Source: Acidobacteriota bacterium
Lineage (GTDB): Bacteria > Acidobacteriota > Terriglobia > Bryobacterales > Bryobacteraceae
Direction of reading: 5' to 3'
DNA: 64,000 bases
NCBI GenBank assembly: GCA_017304135.1
Contig: JAFLBB010000003.1
Location: 1 to 64,000 of the forward strand
Shown piece by piece: positions 37,654-46,837 of the stretch. The first letter of the stretch is position 1. Every line of letters starts with the position of its first letter. The notes below the pieces were generated by a model. That model was not told the origin of the DNA. It searched no databases and was given only the letters and a program-made list of their open reading frames with translations. The translations under genes were made by a program, and so were the position numbers.

Positions 37654-39312
37654 GTGACCCCGACAACCCTTTCGCTGATCATTACGCTCCAGGACGGTAC
37701 GCGGCGCATCTTTCCGCTCACCTCCAGCCGCGTTTCGCTGGGGAGGTCAGCCGACAACGATCTGGCCTATCCCGAGGACGCCGTGCTCTCGCGCCGCCAC
37801 CTGCTGCTCGAATACGACATGGGCGACTGGTACGCGCTCGACCTCGGCTCGAAGAACGGCACCACCTACAACGGCGAACGGCTGGCCCAGCGCACCAAGC
37901 TCCTCTCTGGCGACCGCCTCGTGGCCGGGCGCGTCACGCTGCAGTATCAGGACCCGGCGCAGGCCATGGAAAAGACCGTCATGTTCGTGCGCGACGAGTT
38001 TGAAAGCACGATGGTCGGCAACAGCGTCGTCACTTCGCTCGACAAACTGGTGGGCGGCAGCGCATCGAGCATCGAACAGGCGCTCAACGCCGGCATCATC
38101 ACCGGCGCGGCGCGGATTCAGGCGCTGATGGAGGCCGGCCGTGAACTCTCCGGCCACCGCCCGCTGGCCGAGTTGTTTGAGGTGATTCTCGACCTGGCCA
38201 TCAAAAGCGTGGGCGCGCGGCGCGGCATGCTGGCCACGGTCGACAACGGCCATCTCACCGTGCGCGCCTTCCGCGGCGAGGGTCTGCGCGTGAGCGAGGC
38301 CGTGCGCGACCGCGTGCTCACCGCCCGCGCCTCCATGCTTGTGGAAGACGTGCATGCCGACGAGATGCTGAAAGCCTCGCACACCATCGTCGCCCAGTCC
38401 GTGCGCCGCCTCATGGCCGTGCCGCTGCAGACCAAGGACGAGGTGATCGGCCTCATCTATGTCGATTCCAACGACCTGCTGCGGCGCTTCACGGCCGAAG
38501 ACCTGAACCTGCTCACCGTGATGGCCAACGTCGCCGCCATCCGCATCGAAAACGCCAGGCTGGTGGAGGTGGAGCAGGCCGAACGCGTGCTCACCAAGGA
38601 GATCGAACAGGCCGCCGACATCCAGCGCAACCTGCTGCCGCGCGAGGCGCCCACCATCGCTTCGCTCGACGTGGACGGCCTGAGCATTCCCTGCCGATCG
38701 GTGGGCGGCGACTACTTCGACTACCTCAAGCTCTCCGGCAACCGCCTCGGCGTCATCGTCGGCGATGTGGCCGGCAAGGGCATGTCGGCGGCGCTGCTGA
38801 TGTCGAGCCTGCAGGCCCGCGTGCAGGTGTTGAGCGAGGATGTCGACGACCTGGCGCAGTTCCTCACCCGCCTCAACCGCAGCGTCTCGGCCACCTGCCC
38901 GGTGAACCGCTTCATCACCTTCTTCATCGCCGTCATCGACGCGGCCACGGGCGAATTCACCTACGCCAACGCCGGCCACAACCCGCCTTACCTGGTGCGC
39001 GCCGATGGCCGGCTGGAACCGCTGCGCGGCGGCGGCCCCGTGCTGGGCGTGCTGAAGGCGATGCAGTATGGCGCCTTTCAGGGCCGGCTCGACCGCGGCG
39101 ACATGATCGTGATGTACAGCGACGGCGCCACCGAAGCGCTGTCGGGCGACGGTGAGGAGTTCGGCGAAGAGCGCTTTGAAGACGCACTGCGCCAGACGGC
39201 CGGCCTCAGCGCGAGCGAGGTGCTGGCCCTGCTGCAGCAACGGCTGGAGCAGTTCATGGGCGTGGCGCCGTCGGCCGACGACCTGACGCTGGTGGCCGTG
39301 CGCCGCGTATAA
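37654..39312 (+). CDS. FHA-GAF-SpoIIE (PP2C-type) phosphatase
   Basis: 552-residue cytoplasmic signalling protein. The FHA domain (about 15-95: VSLGRSADND, LSRRHLLLE, LGSKNGTTYNG) binds phosphothreonine. A GAF domain (about 160-310) senses a ligand. The SpoIIE/RsbU phosphatase (about 335-552) has VGGDYFDY, GDVAGKGMSAALLMS, NAGHNPPYL and YSDGATEA, which hold the metal-binding aspartates. The start is GTG at 37654. It ends 6 nt before the SulP-STAS gene. RsbU-type phosphatases normally act on STAS proteins, so the STAS domain of that transporter is a possible target. Confidence 0.92.
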   Translation: MTPTTLSLIITLQDGTRRIFPLTSSRVSLGRSADNDLAYPEDAVLSRRHLLLEYDMGDWYALDLGSKNGTTYNGERLAQRTKLLSGDRLVAGRVTLQYQDPAQAMEKTVMFVRDEFESTMVGNSVVTSLDKLVGGSASSIEQALNAGIITGAARIQALMEAGRELSGHRPLAELFEVILDLAIKSVGARRGMLATVDNGHLTVRAFRGEGLRVSEAVRDRVLTARASMLVEDVHADEMLKASHTIVAQSVRRLMAVPLQTKDEVIGLIYVDSNDLLRRFTAEDLNLLTVMANVAAIRIENARLVEVEQAERVLTKEIEQAADIQRNLLPREAPTIASLDVDGLSIPCRSVGGDYFDYLKLSGNRLGVIVGDVAGKGMSAALLMSSLQARVQVLSEDVDDLAQFLTRLNRSVSATCPVNRFITFFIAVIDAATGEFTYANAGHNPPYLVRADGRLEPLRGGGPVLGVLKAMQYGAFQGRLDRGDMIVMYSDGATEALSGDGEEFGEERFEDALRQTAGLSASEVLALLQQRLEQFMGVAPSADDLTLVAVRRV

Positions 39313-39313
39313 T
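39308..39313 (+). promoter_or_regulatory. Consensus -10 TATAAT five nt before the SulP start
   Basis: TATAAT overlaps the phosphatase stop codon and ends 5 nt before the TTG at 39319. It may add a separate start of transcription for the transporter. Confidence 0.4.
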
Positions 39314-39318
39314 AAATC

Positions 39319-41025
39319 TTGGGCTTATTGGCGCAATGGCTTCCACGTTCGGTAGAGTCGCTACGCACCTATAGCCGCGCAACCTTCCTCGCCGATCTCA
39401 TCGCCGGCATCACCGTGGGCCTGGTGGCTTTGCCGCTGGCCATGGCTTTTGCCATCTCCTCCGGACTCACCCCGCAACAGGGCATCTACTGCGCCGTGGT
39501 CACCGGCTTTCTCATCTCCGCCCTGGGCGGTTCGCGCACGCAGATTGGCGGTCCGACCGGCGCCTTCGTCGTCATCGTCTTCGGCATCGTGGAGAAGTAC
39601 GGCGTAAGCGGCCTCTACGTGGTCACCTTCATGGCCGGCGTGCTCATCCTCCTGCTTGGGCTCACCGGCATGGGCTCGGCCGTGCGCTTCATCCCGAGGC
39701 CGGTCATTGTCGGCTTCACCAACGGCATCGCCTTGCTCATTGCCAGCACGCAGATCAAGGACTTCTTCGGCATTCAACTGGCCAAGGTGCCGGGTGAGTT
39801 CTTTGAGCGCATGGAGGCGCTCATCGGCAAGGCCTCCACGGCGTCGCTGCCGGCGATGGCGCTGGGCGGCGCGGCGCTGGCCACCATCATCGTCGTGATG
39901 AAGCTCGTGCCGCGCGTACCGGGCTACATTGTGGCCTTGGTGGGCGGCACGGCGGCCACGGTGCTGCTCAACCTGCCTGTCGAAACCATCGGCTCGCGCT
40001 TCGGCGGCATCCCCGCCGGCCTGCCCCAGTTCCACATGATCTCGCTCAGTGTGACGCAGGTGGTGCAGCTTCTGCAGCCCGCTGTGACAGTGGCCCTGCT
40101 CGGCGCCATCGAATCGCTCATGTCGGCCGTGGTGGCTGACCGCATGAGCGATGACCAGCACAACCCGAATACGGAGCTTGTAGCGCAGGGCATCGCCAAC
40201 ATGGTGTCGCCGATGTTCGGCGGGCTGCCCGCCACCGGCGCCATCGCCCGCACGGCCACCAGCATCCGCTCCGGCGCCAAGACACCCGTGGCGGGCATGA
40301 TCCACGCGGCCACGATTCTGGCCGTGATCCTGGTCGCCGCGCCGCTGGCCAAGTTCGTGCCGCTGCCCGTGCTGGCGGCCATCCTCTTCGTCGTCGCCTA
40401 CAACATGGGCGAATGGCGCGAGATCCCGGAAATCCTCAAACTCACGGCCACGGAAATCGCCGTCTGGTTCGTCACCTTCGCCCTTACCGTGGTGGCCGAC
40501 CTCACGCTCGCCGTCCAGGTGGGCATGATCAGCGCCGCGCTGCTCTACATCAAGAAGGTGACCCAGTCCACCACCGTCTCCGAGGTGACCCGCAACTATG
40601 TGGACGACGGCTGGGTGCACATCCTGCAGGGCAAGGAGATTCCGCCTTACCTGCGCGTGTTCCGCATCCACGGGCCGTTTCTGTTCGGCTCCACCGACAA
40701 GTTGAAGGTGATCACCGATCAACTCGACCAACTGCCGCGCATCGTCGTCCTGCGGCTGCGCAACATGAACGCCATCGACGGCACGGGGCTCAAGGCGCTC
40801 GAAGATCTCGCCGACAAACTGCACACCAGCGGCCGTCAACTGCTGCTGTGCGGGGCGCGCGAACAGCCGGCTCGCATGCTCGAACAGTCCGAGGTAGCGC
40901 AACACATTGGGCGCGAAAACGTGGTGCCGCACATCAAGGCTGCGCTGGAGCGGGCGGCGGAGTTGGAGCAGCCGCGGGATCCGGACGAAGATTCCCCCGC
41001 GCCAGCCGCGACAGGGTTTGCCTGA
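39319..41025 (+). CDS. SulP-family anion transporter with STAS domain
   Basis: 568-residue SLC26/SulP transporter for sulfate, bicarbonate or similar anions. ADLIAGITVGLVALPLAMAFAISSGL is the N-terminal signature; 10-14 helices extend to about residue 405. The STAS domain (about 425-545) has RNMNAIDGTGLKALEDL, where Thr489 lies at the site phosphorylated in SpoIIAA-like proteins (DSSG there, DGTG here). The start appears to be TTG at 39319; another TTG at 39328 is possible. It is next to two sulfatases and a SpoIIE-type phosphatase. Its 3' end overlaps the convergent S41 peptidase by 92 nt. Confidence 0.9.
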   Translation: MGLLAQWLPRSVESLRTYSRATFLADLIAGITVGLVALPLAMAFAISSGLTPQQGIYCAVVTGFLISALGGSRTQIGGPTGAFVVIVFGIVEKYGVSGLYVVTFMAGVLILLLGLTGMGSAVRFIPRPVIVGFTNGIALLIASTQIKDFFGIQLAKVPGEFFERMEALIGKASTASLPAMALGGAALATIIVVMKLVPRVPGYIVALVGGTAATVLLNLPVETIGSRFGGIPAGLPQFHMISLSVTQVVQLLQPAVTVALLGAIESLMSAVVADRMSDDQHNPNTELVAQGIANMVSPMFGGLPATGAIARTATSIRSGAKTPVAGMIHAATILAVILVAAPLAKFVPLPVLAAILFVVAYNMGEWREIPEILKLTATEIAVWFVTFALTVVADLTLAVQVGMISAALLYIKKVTQSTTVSEVTRNYVDDGWVHILQGKEIPPYLRVFRIHGPFLFGSTDKLKVITDQLDQLPRIVVLRLRNMNAIDGTGLKALEDLADKLHTSGRQLLLCGAREQPARMLEQSEVAQHIGRENVVPHIKAALERAAELEQPRDPDEDSPAPAATGFA

Positions 41026-42352
41026 GTTCGGCCGCTGAGGCGAGCGGCACATCCGGCTCCAGCCCGGCGATCTCGTTTTCCCCATTGGCGCGGAAGCGCG
41101 CGCAATCCGGCATTTTCACGACAAGCCCGCTGTGCGGCAGGCGCGACTGAATGCCGCCGTTGATGTAGCCGCAGCCGGCCCCCAGCGAGCGCTGCCCCAA
41201 CAGCACGGCCGCGCCGTTGTCGCGCAACAGGGCGGCAAACTGCTCGGAGGCCGAGGCCGTGCGGCCATCCATGAGAATGGCGACAGGCCCCGTCCAGGCG
41301 CCTTCGCGCACGCGCAGGTTCTCTTCGCCAAACAGCGCGGGGGCCGACTCCAAGCCGGCCACTACACCAGGCGGCACATAGCCGGCCAGGCCACCACCGG
41401 GCCTGCGAATCAACGAGGAGCAGGCCGCCGTGCCGGTTGTCCACACCTGGGAGCGGTCGCAGTTCACGGCCACCTCCTGCTCCAGGCGCGACTGCTCGGC
41501 CAGCGCGCGTTCCAGCAAGGCCCGTTGCTCCGGGCGCAAATCGGTCCGCGCCAGGTCGCGTTGCAACATCGCCCGTTGCGAGGGCAGCGTGCTGGTGTGA
41601 TGCGGATGCCGCACGAACCCGACTCCGCCATAGTGCAGCGGTTTGGGCGAAAGCAGCCGCGCCGCGCCATCGGCCCAATCCGTGCCGCCGCCGTTGCCCG
41701 TGATGTCCACCAGCAGCACGCGCGCGCCCCGCCGCTCGATCTCCCCAACGCGCTCGTGAAGCCGTTCCACCAACAGGCGCATGGCCCGTTCGTCGTCGTT
41801 GTTGACGGCGCGCATCACATCGCCGTAGGTCTCATGGCCGAACCGCTCGATGCGGATGACGCCCGCCGTGCTTCCCTGCCCCAGCGCGAGCAACCCCGCC
41901 TCGAACACACCCGCGGGCAGCGCCGTGTAACCCTCCCCGCGGTAGTCGATTTCCAGGCGCCGCCGTTTGCGCAGAAAGCCCGGCAGCCAGTTGCGGCGGC
42001 CTTCGATGCGCAGGTGGGGATCGTGGAACCCGTCGACGAACTCATAGAGGACCGCCCGAGCCGCGCGGTTCGACGAAGCCTCGCGCAAGCCACGCCGCGC
42101 CGCCGCGGCCAGTTGCGGCGGGTTCACGCGGCCCGTGGCGGCCAGCCAGTCGAGATTGGCGTGGCCGCGCGAGAGGTCGGCAAGCAGGATGTCGAGGTCG
42201 CGCTCCCAGGCCGCGTGGTCCACCGTCTCGAAGGGATTCCAGATGGCGAAGAACACGGCCGCGCCGAGGGCGGCCGGCACGAGGAAGCGTAAAGCCCGAC
42301 TAAAGGGCGTAGACGTCGTTGGGGTCTGACTTGGCTGCGAATCGCGGGTCAC
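40934..42352 (-). CDS. S41 family peptidase, membrane anchored
   Basis: 472-residue tail-specific protease-like protein. One N-terminal transmembrane segment (about 20-40) is followed by the S41 fold. GVIRIERFGHETYG and LVDITGNGGGTDWADG are core strands, and the catalytic serine is probably in ILMDGRTASASEQF. A PDZ domain is not evident. The start is a GTG at 42352 inside the sulfatase frame upstream; a GTG at 42280 is possible but would clip the anchor. The C-terminal Pro/Ala tail is encoded on the strand opposite the SulP C-terminus. The substrate is unknown. Confidence 0.85.
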   Translation of the reverse strand: MTRDSQPSQTPTTSTPFSRALRFLVPAALGAAVFFAIWNPFETVDHAAWERDLDILLADLSRGHANLDWLAATGRVNPPQLAAAARRGLREASSNRAARAVLYEFVDGFHDPHLRIEGRRNWLPGFLRKRRRLEIDYRGEGYTALPAGVFEAGLLALGQGSTAGVIRIERFGHETYGDVMRAVNNDDERAMRLLVERLHERVGEIERRGARVLLVDITGNGGGTDWADGAARLLSPKPLHYGGVGFVRHPHHTSTLPSQRAMLQRDLARTDLRPEQRALLERALAEQSRLEQEVAVNCDRSQVWTTGTAACSSLIRRPGGGLAGYVPPGVVAGLESAPALFGEENLRVREGAWTGPVAILMDGRTASASEQFAALLRDNGAAVLLGQRSLGAGCGYINGGIQSRLPHSGLVVKMPDCARFRANGENEIAGLEPDVPLASAAELRQTLSRLARGNLRPDPAAAPTPPPAPAQP

Positions 42353-43766
42353 CCCCGGTAGTACGCAGAATCGCCGCCATTCGTTCCTGCAACGAGACGA
42401 CCTGCGCCTTCAGCGCTTCGTTCTGGATGTGATAGGTGTGGCGGCCGCGGCCGTAGGTGATGCGCGCCTGTGCGAGCAGGTTCGTCATCTGGTCGGGGTC
42501 CTTGGCGAGGTCATAGAGCTCGCTGATGTCCCACACACCCCAGTGCTGCATGAACGAGTGCGTCTCGGTGCGCAGTCCCCAGATGGTGGGCGTGTAGGGA
42601 TAGTCGGGCTCCCACTCGTAGTTGTAGAGGAAGTCGGTGCGCCAATCGGCGGGCTTGCGGCCACCAAGCACGGGCACGAGGCTGCGGCCATGCATGGGCG
42701 GACGATTGGCGACGCCGGCCACGTCGAGAAAGGTCGAGGCAAGATCGATATTGAGCGACATGGCGTCGACCTTGGTTCCGGCGGCAAACAGGTCCGGGCA
42801 GTGCATGGCCAGCGGCACGCGGATCGAAGGCTCATACATGGCGCGCTTGTCGAGCAGGCCGTGCTCGCCCCACATGTAGCCGTTGTCGCCCATGTAGACG
42901 ACCAGCGTATCGTTCAACAGGCGGCGGCGCTCCAACTCCTCCATCACCTGGCCCACCGAATCGTCGATGCCGATGAGCGACTGGCAGTAGCCGCGATACC
43001 AGTCGTCAATCGGTCCCGGCTGCCCGAAGGCGCCATCCACGCCATGGCGCGTGTAGCGCCGTTTGCGCACCCACTCCGGCAGTTGTTGATACCACTCCTC
43101 GCGGTAGCCGATCGACTTCGGCCACGGGACCTTCTTGTCGTGAAACAGCCCGGCGTGCTTCGGCGGCGACTGAAAGGGATAATGCACGGCCTTATGCGAC
43201 AGGTAGAGACAGAAGGGCCGCCCCGCCGACTCGCCGATGAAGCGCCCGGCCTCGCGCGTAAGCACATCGGTGACGTTGCCCTTCACCTGCTGGCGCTGGC
43301 CGTCGATGTTCATCTTCGGGTCGTTATACTCGCCCTGGCCGAAGAAGCTCACCCAGCGGTCGAAGCCCGGGCGTTGCTCATCGCTCGCCCCGCCCATGTG
43401 CCACTTGCCGACGAAGCCGGTGCGGTAGCCGTTTTCGCGCAACAGGCGAGGGAAGGTGGGCAGGGCGTTGTCGAGCGGCGTGAAGTTGTCGCGCACCTTG
43501 TGGGCGTGCATGTAGAGGCCGGTGAGAATCGACGCGCGGCTGGGCGAACACAGCGACGAGGTGACGAAGGCGTTGCGGAAATGCGCGCCCTGGGTGAAGA
43601 CGCGGTCGAGGTTCGGCGTGTGGCCGGCGAGCCAAGGGTGGCCGAGGCAGCCGAGGAAATCGTGGCGGTGATCGTCGGCGAGGATGAAGACAATGTTGCG
43701 CCGCCGCGGCTGGGCCTGGATGGCGGGCGCGGCGAGGGTGGAGGCAAGCAGTTGACGCCGGGTCAT
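42300..43766 (-). CDS. Sulfatase (formylglycine-dependent)
   Basis: 488-residue exported sulfatase. The frame is open to 43994, but the ATG at 43766 begins a signal (TRRQLLASTLAAPAIQAQP) and has TAGAAT ending 8 nt upstream. FILADDHRHDFLGC starts the catalytic domain, Cys73 in CSPSR is the formylglycine site, FVGKWHMGG and MGDNGYMWGEHGL complete it. The DDHRHD variant and the WALRTETHSFMQHWG-type C-terminal region resemble iduronate/glucosamine sulfatases. The S41 gene overlaps its end by 53 nt, suggesting cotranscription. Confidence 0.93.
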   Translation of the reverse strand: MTRRQLLASTLAAPAIQAQPRRRNIVFILADDHRHDFLGCLGHPWLAGHTPNLDRVFTQGAHFRNAFVTSSLCSPSRASILTGLYMHAHKVRDNFTPLDNALPTFPRLLRENGYRTGFVGKWHMGGASDEQRPGFDRWVSFFGQGEYNDPKMNIDGQRQQVKGNVTDVLTREAGRFIGESAGRPFCLYLSHKAVHYPFQSPPKHAGLFHDKKVPWPKSIGYREEWYQQLPEWVRKRRYTRHGVDGAFGQPGPIDDWYRGYCQSLIGIDDSVGQVMEELERRRLLNDTLVVYMGDNGYMWGEHGLLDKRAMYEPSIRVPLAMHCPDLFAAGTKVDAMSLNIDLASTFLDVAGVANRPPMHGRSLVPVLGGRKPADWRTDFLYNYEWEPDYPYTPTIWGLRTETHSFMQHWGVWDISELYDLAKDPDQMTNLLAQARITYGRGRHTYHIQNEALKAQVVSLQERMAAILRTTGGDPRFAAKSDPNDVYAL

Positions 43767-43774
43767 GCGGTTGG

Positions 43775-43780
43775 ATTCTA
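43775..43780 (-). promoter_or_regulatory. -10-like TAGAAT eight nt before a sulfatase start
   Basis: Minus-strand TAGAAT ends 8 nt before the ATG at 43766, which supports that start and a near-leaderless mRNA. Confidence 0.45.
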
Positions 43781-43830
43781 TCAGGCGCGCCGTTCTGCAG
43801 TTTTCCAGGAGAGCGGCCGATACAAAGGTG

Positions 43831-44829
43831 ATGGATGGAATTGCCGCACCGCCCCTCGCCCGCGGACGAACCCGCAAGCGCGCCGCGCAGAGCCTGCCCG
43901 CGATGCTGGCCGACATCGGCAAGCGACTGGTCCTGGTGGCCGTCGTTATGGCGGGCGCGCTGGCCCTCACACACTTCCCCTGGGACACGGACAAGCCGTT
44001 GTCGAAACAGGAGATCGCCGAGCTGGAAAAGTACTACGCCACGGCTTATCAGAACAAGGCGAGCCTGGAGGAGGAGCCGGTCAATTCCGATTACGTGCGC
44101 ATCGCCGAGGGTGCGGCCGCCAAGGCAAACGTGAAGGAGGCGGTGGGCTTTTTCGTGAAGGAGCACGGGCTCGGCGGCAAGAAGGTGCTCGATGTGGGCG
44201 CCGGGCGCGGCTACCTGCAGGACCTCGTGGACGACTACACGGGGCTGGACATCTCGCCTTCGGCCAAGCGCTTCTTCCATAAGAAGTTCGTGCATGCCTC
44301 GGCCACCTATATGCCGTTCCAGGAGGGCGAGTTTGACGGGCTATGGACGATCTGGGTGCTGGAACACGTTCCCAACCCGGAAGCGGCGCTGGCGGAGATG
44401 CGGCGCGTGGTGAAGGATGGCGGAGTGCTGCTGCTGTCGCCGGCGTGGAACTGCCGGCCGTGGGCCGCCGACGGCTATCCTGTCAGGCCGTACAGCGATT
44501 TCGGAGCGGGGGGCAAGCTCTACAAGGCGGCGATTCCCGCGCTGGAGATCACGGCCAATTATGCGCGCTTCCCGGTGCGCCTCATCCGGCATGCCACCTG
44601 GAAGGTTACCGGTGAGCCCACGCACCTCCGCTACCGGCGCATCAAGCCGAACTACGATCAGTATTGGATGGCCGACAGCGACGCCATCAACGCGCTGGAC
44701 CGGCATGAGGTGGCGCGCTGGTTCCTGAGCCGGGGCGACGAGTGCCTGAATTGCGACAGCGGTCTCAATGGGCTCACCGATCCGGACGAGGCGCTGGTGA
44801 TCCGCCTGCACAAGAAACCGAAAGGCTGA
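43831..44829 (+). CDS. Membrane-anchored SAM-dependent methyltransferase
   Basis: 332-residue protein with an N-terminal helix (about 29-45: RLVLVAVVMAGALALTHF) and a class I methyltransferase (about 85-230). VLDVGAGRGYLQDL is motif I, YTGLDISPSA motif II, and WVLEHVPNPEAALAEMRRVVKDGG motif IV. The C-terminal 90 residues may bind substrate. The open frame reaches 43765, but ATG 43831 is preferred; ATG 43903 would start just before the helix. It is divergent from a sulfatase and convergent with the GH43-like gene 2 nt away. A lipid- or glycan-linked substrate is plausible. Confidence 0.85.
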   Translation: MDGIAAPPLARGRTRKRAAQSLPAMLADIGKRLVLVAVVMAGALALTHFPWDTDKPLSKQEIAELEKYYATAYQNKASLEEEPVNSDYVRIAEGAAAKANVKEAVGFFVKEHGLGGKKVLDVGAGRGYLQDLVDDYTGLDISPSAKRFFHKKFVHASATYMPFQEGEFDGLWTIWVLEHVPNPEAALAEMRRVVKDGGVLLLSPAWNCRPWAADGYPVRPYSDFGAGGKLYKAAIPALEITANYARFPVRLIRHATWKVTGEPTHLRYRRIKPNYDQYWMADSDAINALDRHEVARWFLSRGDECLNCDSGLNGLTDPDEALVIRLHKKPKG

Positions 44830-44831
44830 AG

Positions 44832-45761
44832 CTAGGGCTGGCGCCGCAATCCCTCGATCACGCTTTGCGGAGCGCGGAACGCGGTGCCATGGCGGGCTCC
44901 GGCGGGAAACACAATCTGATCGGTGATGTCGCTCCACGTTTCGCCATCCCGCGATCGCACGGCGCCGTAGCGATGGTTGCGGTACTTGTCGAAATAGATC
45001 ACCCAGTCGCCGCCGATGCGGATCGGGCTTGGGCCTTCGGCCCATTCCTTGCCTGAGATGGGCCCGGTGGGCTTGGTCCAGGGGCCGTTGAGCGAATCGG
45101 CGTAGGTGAGGAAGAGGTTCTTTGCCTCGGGTTTGAGCGTTTCGTTCTTCACGACCATGGCGTAGCGCTGGGAGCCGGCCACGCGCTCGGGAAAGATGGC
45201 CGCGTCGATGACGATGAAGCCGGGGTCGTAGAAGAGCTTCGTGGGGGTGAAGGCGCGGAAGTCGCGCGTGCGCGTCGCGTAGAGCCGGTGGTTCAGGTCG
45301 CGGTTGCCCGTGCCCAGCGTCTCAGAGAAGCGGCCCTTGATGGTGGAGGCCCAGACGATGAGGAACTCCTTGGCGGGCGCGTCGTAGTAGATCTCCGGGG
45401 CCCAGCAGTTGTGCACCTCCGTGCCCGCCGGAAACACCTCGATGGCCTGTTGGGCCGACCAGTGGATGAGGTCCTTCGACGACGCATGGCCGATGGTGCG
45501 GCCTTCCCAGGCGGTGGTCCACACCATGTGGAAGGCGCCGTCGGGGCCGCGCACGAGTGAGGGGTCGCGCATCAGCTTCGATTCGCCGACTTCGGGTTTG
45601 ATGAGCGGCTTGCCGCCGTTGAGTTCAGTCCACTTCAGGCCGTCTTCCGAGGTGGCCAGATAGAGGCCGTCTTCGCCGTTGTTGCGGAAGAAGGAGAAGA
45701 GCAGGCCGTCGGCGGCAAACAGGCCGGAGGCTGTGAGGATGAGGGCAAGCAGCGCGCGCAC
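44832..45761 (-). CDS. GH43-like glycosidase (five-bladed propeller)
   Basis: 309-residue exported protein of the GH43/GH117-like propeller group. The frame is open to 45917, but the first 50 residues overlap the acyltransferase gene and look random. The GTG at 45761 starts VRALLALILTASGLFAADG, a good signal peptide. Propeller repeats include LYLATSEDGLKW, MRDPSLVRGPDGAFHMVWTT, CWAPEIYYD and EGPSPIRIGGDWVIYFDKY. Asp in MRDPS and Glu in EGPSP are candidate catalytic residues. It may cleave an arabinose, xylose or galactose linkage. Confidence 0.78.
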   Translation of the reverse strand: MRALLALILTASGLFAADGLLFSFFRNNGEDGLYLATSEDGLKWTELNGGKPLIKPEVGESKLMRDPSLVRGPDGAFHMVWTTAWEGRTIGHASSKDLIHWSAQQAIEVFPAGTEVHNCWAPEIYYDAPAKEFLIVWASTIKGRFSETLGTGNRDLNHRLYATRTRDFRAFTPTKLFYDPGFIVIDAAIFPERVAGSQRYAMVVKNETLKPEAKNLFLTYADSLNGPWTKPTGPISGKEWAEGPSPIRIGGDWVIYFDKYRNHRYGAVRSRDGETWSDITDQIVFPAGARHGTAFRAPQSVIEGLRRQP

Positions 45762-45784
45762 GAGAATCAGTATATGCAGGCGGG

Positions 45785-46837
45785 CTACTGAAAGCGCGAC
45801 TTGAGGCGGAGGAAGCGCGACTCGAAGAAGCGGTAGCTCAGCGCGCTCACCGCAATCGTGCCCGCCGTGCAGAGAGCGAACAACCACAGGCCTTCGTGCG
45901 GCAACTCCACAGCCCAAGCACGCAGGCCTTGCAGAACGAACCGGAACACGAGCACGTGATAGAGGTACATGCCGTAGCTGATGGTCCCGATGTAGGCGAG
46001 GGGCGGCCAGGCGAGCAGCGGACGCAGGCCGTTGTCTTCGCGGATGACGCAGGCGGCCACCAGCAGCAGGAAGGTGAGTTCAATGACGCGCCAGGGAGCC
46101 TCCACCGACATGGCGGCGAGGGCCAGCAGCAGCGCGGCGGGCGCGCTCCAGCGGAGGCCGCAGAGGCGCTGGACGGAAGCGAAGCCGGGCGGGGAGTGGA
46201 GCACATGCGCCAGCAGCACGCCCCAGCAGATGGTGACGGGGATGTTGGCCAGAATGCGGTACAGGAGCGGTGAGCCGAGGGGCGAGGGAGGTCCCCACGT
46301 CTGCCACCCAATCGCCACGGCCAGCACGCTGACGATGACAGCCACGGCCGCGCGTGAGGGCAGGGCGCGCTCCACCCAGGGCCAGGCGCAATAGAACTGC
46401 TCCTCGGCCGCCAGCGACCAGGCAAAGCCGAACAGCACGACGGCAGGGCCGACGAACCAGTTGGAGGTGTAGGTGGCAAAGGCGGGCAGGTTGGCGAGGA
46501 ACTCCTCCCCCTCCGGCATCGCCCGCAACCGCGTGAGCACGAACACCACATAGAGGCCGAGCACGGCATAGTAGGCGGGGAAGATGCGCAGGGCGCGGCG
46601 GGCATAGAAGCGGGTGAGCGAGATGCGGCCCGTGCGTTGGCGCTCGCGCAGCAGCAGCGTGGTGATGAGAAAGCCGCTGATGAGGAAGAACAGCGAGACG
46701 CCAAGGTGGCCCATGCCGGCGAGGCCCGTGCGGCCCGCGCCTGCCGAGTGATGCCAGATGACGGCGAGGATGCTCAGGCACCGCAGGCCGTCGAGGCTTC
46801 CGAAATGGGTGGCCGTTACGGAAGCGTCTTGAGCCAA
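45785..46837 (-). CDS. Acyltransferase 3 family membrane protein
   Basis: 350-residue protein with about ten helices that O-acylates sugars or lipids at the membrane. [19 protein letters not shown] is the family start with the catalytic His in VIWHH, and [17 protein letters not shown] follows. The frame runs upstream to 47197, but that part shadows the DUF1080 gene. The only usable start before the conserved block is TTG at 46837, which overlaps the DUF1080 gene by 22 nt. Members modify O-antigen, exopolysaccharide or antibiotics; the target here is unknown. Confidence 0.82.
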   Translation of the reverse strand: MAQDASVTATHFGSLDGLRCLSILAVIWHHSAGAGRTGLAGMGHLGVSLFFLISGFLITTLLLRERQRTGRISLTRFYARRALRIFPAYYAVLGLYVVFVLTRLRAMPEGEEFLANLPAFATYTSNWFVGPAVVLFGFAWSLAAEEQFYCAWPWVERALPSRAAVAVIVSVLAVAIGWQTWGPPSPLGSPLLYRILANIPVTICWGVLLAHVLHSPPGFASVQRLCGLRWSAPAALLLALAAMSVEAPWRVIELTFLLLVAACVIREDNGLRPLLAWPPLAYIGTISYGMYLYHVLVFRFVLQGLRAWAVELPHEGLWLFALCTAGTIAVSALSYRFFESRFLRLKSRFQ

